Assembly: GCA_020201235.1 (NCBI GenBank)
Contig: JAIVHD010000021.1
Coordinates: forward strand, 1 to 9,600
From: Lysobacteraceae bacterium
GTDB lineage: Bacteria; Pseudomonadota; Gammaproteobacteria; Xanthomonadales; Wenzhouxiangellaceae
Direction: 5' to 3'
Length of the DNA stretch: 9,600 nucleotides
Shown: positions 7,237 to 9,600 of the stretch, piece after piece
How the letters are laid out: each line of letters starts with the position of its first letter
How positions within the stretch are numbered: position 1 is the stretch's first letter
Notes under the pieces: generated by a model
Told to the model about the DNA's origin: nothing
The model's database searches: none
Seen by the model: only the letters and a program-made list of their open reading frames with translations
Made by a program: the position numbers and the translations under genes

Positions 7237-9600
7237 GTCGGGGTCTCCGTTTCGATCTTCGATCGACGCTCGCCGATTCGGCACAGCGCATGCAGGTGGC
7301 AGTTGCGGCAGGCCTGGGCGTCGCGCGGATCGACTTCGGCGCGGCCCTCCTGGAACGAGAATGCCAAGTCGTTCAGGCTGGCTTGCCATTGGGCCAGCAG
7401 CACGCTCCAGTCGCCGGCGTCTTTCCATGCGCCGTGGGCCGCAGCCAGCTCGGTCACGCCCGGTATGCCGGTGTCGGTTTCGCACAGGCCATCGAATTTG
7501 AGTCCGTCGGGCCGGATGAGGCCAAACGCGAGTGCCGCCGGCGGCGGCCTCATGGCCAGCGCGTAGGCTGGCAACAGTTCCAGCCGGCGAGCGGGTGGCT
7601 TCAATAGCAGCCGGTGCTGTTCGGTGAAGCGTCCAAGGGCCTGGTCGGCGGCTTCGTGGATGCGCTGCTTCAGCTCGTCGGGCGTTAATGCAAGCAGCGC
7701 CGTGCGATCTTTGAGGCCACGCCAGAACAACTCCAGCGCGGCATGAACGAGATTGCCGCGCGCGGCAGCATCGAGGCCGGGCCGGGCCGCTGTAAATTCG
7801 CGGGCACCCAGCCGGCGCGTGGCAAAGGCCCGGAACGGGCAGGCCGACTGATCGCTGAGCACGCCGGTACCGCCGCGCGTTTCACCAGCGGCCAGCACCG
7901 GAGCGTAGCAATCATCATCGATGCGCGCCAACACCAGCGGTTCGATTGGCGGGTCGATTTCTGCCTTCATAAACTCGTGCCCGGGCAGCAGCCGGGTGTG
8001 CTCGCGCTGTTGGTCCTCGCTGCCGGTCGAAAAGCTGCCGAATGCCTGGCTGGCAGCACGCAACAGGCCGGCCAGCTCAAGGCGCGCGCGCTGGAGTTTG
8101 CCGTCACTGCTGGCGGCTGGTACTTCGGCCTGGACGGGGCCGGGAATCAATGGCTCGCGGCGCGCGGCGCCCGGCCAGGTCTCGCGATCCAGAGTGGTGA
8201 TCCACAGTGCATCGAAGCACGAGCCCAGCGCTTCCTCCACGCCCAGGATTTCTACCGGGCAACCGGGGTTGCGCTCGCGAAAGGTCGCGCCGGCGGCACG
8301 TTCGGACAGCAGCGATAGCGCCGTAGCGCGCTGGACCGGGGCACCGGCCACCACATCCAGTGCGGCCACCTCTTCGAGCAGTTCGTGCCAACGGCCCAAA
8401 ACCTGGAACTCACGCGAATCCAGCGCCCGGCCGCGGCCGAAACCCAGTGCTTCGAGTTCGGTCTGGAAACGCGCCACCCATTCCGACGGCCAGGCCAGGC
8501 TGCGGTGACGTGTGAATTTGCTGCGCCAGGCGTCGAGCCCTGCGGCCAACCTGTGCGCGCCGGCTTTCTTGCACGCCGCAGTCAGCTCGAAGCCGGTGAT
8601 GTAAAACGGCGACCATCGCATCAGGCCGGCGCTGGCCCGGGCGCGGGACTCGGCCTCGACCGACTCGCCGGCAAGCCACGGCGAGCCCAGGATCCGACCC
8701 GCGACCGGCTGACTGATTTCCGCCGGGTTGAGCCCCAGCAGCAACAACGCATCGGCCACCAGCGACCAGCGCGCCAGTGGCATCCCCAGCGAACTATGCC
8801 AGGCGTCGCTGCCGCCGGCCTGCAGCGCGAACCCGGGCGGGTCGAATACCTGGCGGAAGATGCGCTCGACGCGCGTAAGCCGGCCGGCCAGGTCGGGCAC
8901 AACGATTGCGATCGCCTGACCGGGTTGATCTTCCAGCAGCGCCCGGGCCCAGCGAGCGGCCGCGCGCAGTTCGTCGTCGGGTTCGGTGAAGCGGTACAGG
9001 GTTGGCGCTTGCGGCGCGATATCCGATGCCGGGCCGATCGACTCAGCCTGGGTTGATCGAGGCTCGGTGGACTCAGACCCGGCCCGGCCGTCGACTGAAA
9101 CCCCGGCCTGTTCAAGCGCCTGGAAAATGCGGCGCTGTAGCGGCGTCGGCGGCAGTTCGAAGCCGTTCAGTTCGACCGCCGCCGGCAAATCGATCCGGCC
9201 GTCGGCAATCCATTCAGGCAAGTGGGCCGCGAAGCGCCATTCATCAATCACGCCCTGTTGCTGGCACAGGTTCTCGAAACGCGCCACCCATTCGCGAAAC
9301 CGCCGGCTGTCCTCGGATAACAGGGGTTCCGGCCAGTCTTTCGGGTGCTGAAGGCAAAATTCGTGAATGCTGCGCCAGGCGCGCTCGGCCAGCGTATGCA
9401 CGCGCGGTTCGCCGACGAAGACATCGGTATCGATCACCTGCTGCCACAAAAGCCGCGCCTGCGAGGCCGAAATCGGCACCGCGTCGATCGTGCCGTTGAG
9501 CAAGGCCTGATCGCGCAGTTGCGCAAGCCAGGCCGAAAATGAGTTGACCGCCGGCGCGCGCCATGCCTGCGCGCCGGCGGCAACGCGCGCCTCGGAGAGT
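7233..9600 (-). CDS. AddB-like PD-(D/E)XK family 'probable DNA repair protein', start outside window, nuclease core apparently missing
   Basis: The frame is open from the right edge (first full codon 9599-9597) to TGA at 7235-7233, giving 788 residues; family members are about 900. It is the partner of the AddA-like helicase, with a non-catalytic helicase-like fold in its N-terminal two-thirds; segments such as SFSAWLAQLRDQALLNG, SCFDALWITTLDRETWPGA and LYRFTEPDDELRAAARWA match the family. Four cysteines suited to an AddB-type 4Fe-4S cluster are present: one in SACPFRAF (7841-7839) and three in ACRNCHLHALC (7310-7308, 7301-7299, 7283-7281). The nuclease start motif RGNLVHAALE (near 7744) and a QLPLY-like LLPAYALA (near 7570) are present, but only about 55 residues separate them and no IDR or DYKTG motif lies between. 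Helicase scaffold and cluster thus seem kept while the nuclease is lost. Internal TTG/ATG codons near 9503 are not the real start, because family-like sequence continues upstream of them. Confidence 0.9.
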   Translation of the reverse strand, partial: LSEARVAAGAQAWRAPAVNSFSAWLAQLRDQALLNGTIDAVPISASQARLLWQQVIDTDVFVGEPRVHTLAERAWRSIHEFCLQHPKDWPEPLLSEDSRRFREWVARFENLCQQQGVIDEWRFAAHLPEWIADGRIDLPAAVELNGFELPPTPLQRRIFQALEQAGVSVDGRAGSESTEPRSTQAESIGPASDIAPQAPTLYRFTEPDDELRAAARWARALLEDQPGQAIAIVVPDLAGRLTRVERIFRQVFDPPGFALQAGGSDAWHSSLGMPLARWSLVADALLLLGLNPAEISQPVAGRILGSPWLAGESVEAESRARASAGLMRWSPFYITGFELTAACKKAGAHRLAAGLDAWRSKFTRHRSLAWPSEWVARFQTELEALGFGRGRALDSREFQVLGRWHELLEEVAALDVVAGAPVQRATALSLLSERAAGATFRERNPGCPVEILGVEEALGSCFDALWITTLDRETWPGAARREPLIPGPVQAEVPAASSDGKLQRARLELAGLLRAASQAFGSFSTGSEDQQREHTRLLPGHEFMKAEIDPPIEPLVLARIDDDCYAPVLAAGETRGGTGVLSDQSACPFRAFATRRLGAREFTAARPGLDAAARGNLVHAALELFWRGLKDRTALLALTPDELKQRIHEAADQALGRFTEQHRLLLKPPARRLELLPAYALAMRPPPAALAFGLIRPDGLKFDGLCETDTGIPGVTELAAAHGAWKDAGDWSVLLAQWQASLNDLAFSFQEGRAEVDPRDAQACRNCHLHALCRIGERRSKIETETPT

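Noticed and set aside
7237..7485. Extended start for the AddA-like protein (83 more residues from 7485)
   Set aside because: The extension overlaps the conserved cysteine-rich end of the AddB-like gene in another frame. The ATG at 7236 has a Shine-Dalgarno sequence and an ATGA overlap, and gives the usual distance to Walker A.
4342..7566. Long plus-strand open frames opposite the helicase genes (such as 4342-5211, 5503-6252 and 6715-7566)
   Set aside because: They lie antisense to strongly recognisable helicase and nuclease motifs, and their compositions are what GC-rich third positions produce on the opposite strand. None shows a family motif.
8466..9293. 18-base direct repeat (8466-8483 and 9276-9293)
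   Set aside because: Both copies encode the same short peptide EWVARF in one protein frame. There is no third copy or regular spacing, so chance or local protein repetition is enough.

Overview
The window looks like chromosomal DNA from a GC-rich proteobacterium, most likely a gammaproteobacterium. The evidence is the GC-rich coding style, the AddA/AddB-type helicase-nuclease pair in the form I know from beta/gammaproteobacteria, and a Gram-negative-style M48 metalloprotease lipoprotein. I cannot name a genus. Every gene I can support lies on the minus strand, so the window reads from right to left.

Right part (3910-9600): a two-gene DNA-break-processing operon. The upstream gene (7233 to beyond 9600) is an AddB-like PD-(D/E)XK family 'probable DNA repair protein' whose start lies outside the window. 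It overlaps by 4 bp (ATGA) the downstream gene (3910-7236), an AddA/RecB-like UvrD helicase with a C-terminal nuclease. The AddA-like protein has every helicase motif and the nuclease residues. The AddB-like protein keeps its four iron-sulfur cysteines but appears to lack the nuclease core that should lie between its VHAALE motif and its LPAYALA motif.

Middle part (1761-3850): a type II restriction-modification operon of visibly lower GC. It runs from a decayed vsr (T:G mismatch endonuclease) remnant, through a complete C5-cytosine DNA methyltransferase, to a GIY-YIG restriction endonuclease of the Eco29kI family. The genes are joined by stop/start overlaps (GTGA, then ATGA). The vsr remnant appears to have an internal deletion joining its N-terminal part to its C-terminal part, plus a frameshift near its start. 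The expected recognition sequence, from the family only, is CCGCGG.

Left part (1-1760): a 318 bp stretch without a convincing gene, holding a candidate promoter, then an M48-family zinc metalloprotease lipoprotein that runs off the left edge.

The restriction-modification cassette sits between two housekeeping-type units (addBA and the M48 protease) and looks acquired. The most interesting points are two probable in-frame losses of nuclease catalytic cores within about 4 kb (vsr and addB-like), and how the reading frames on either side were kept. I see no RNA genes, CRISPR arrays, insertion sequences or wholly unfamiliar protein system.
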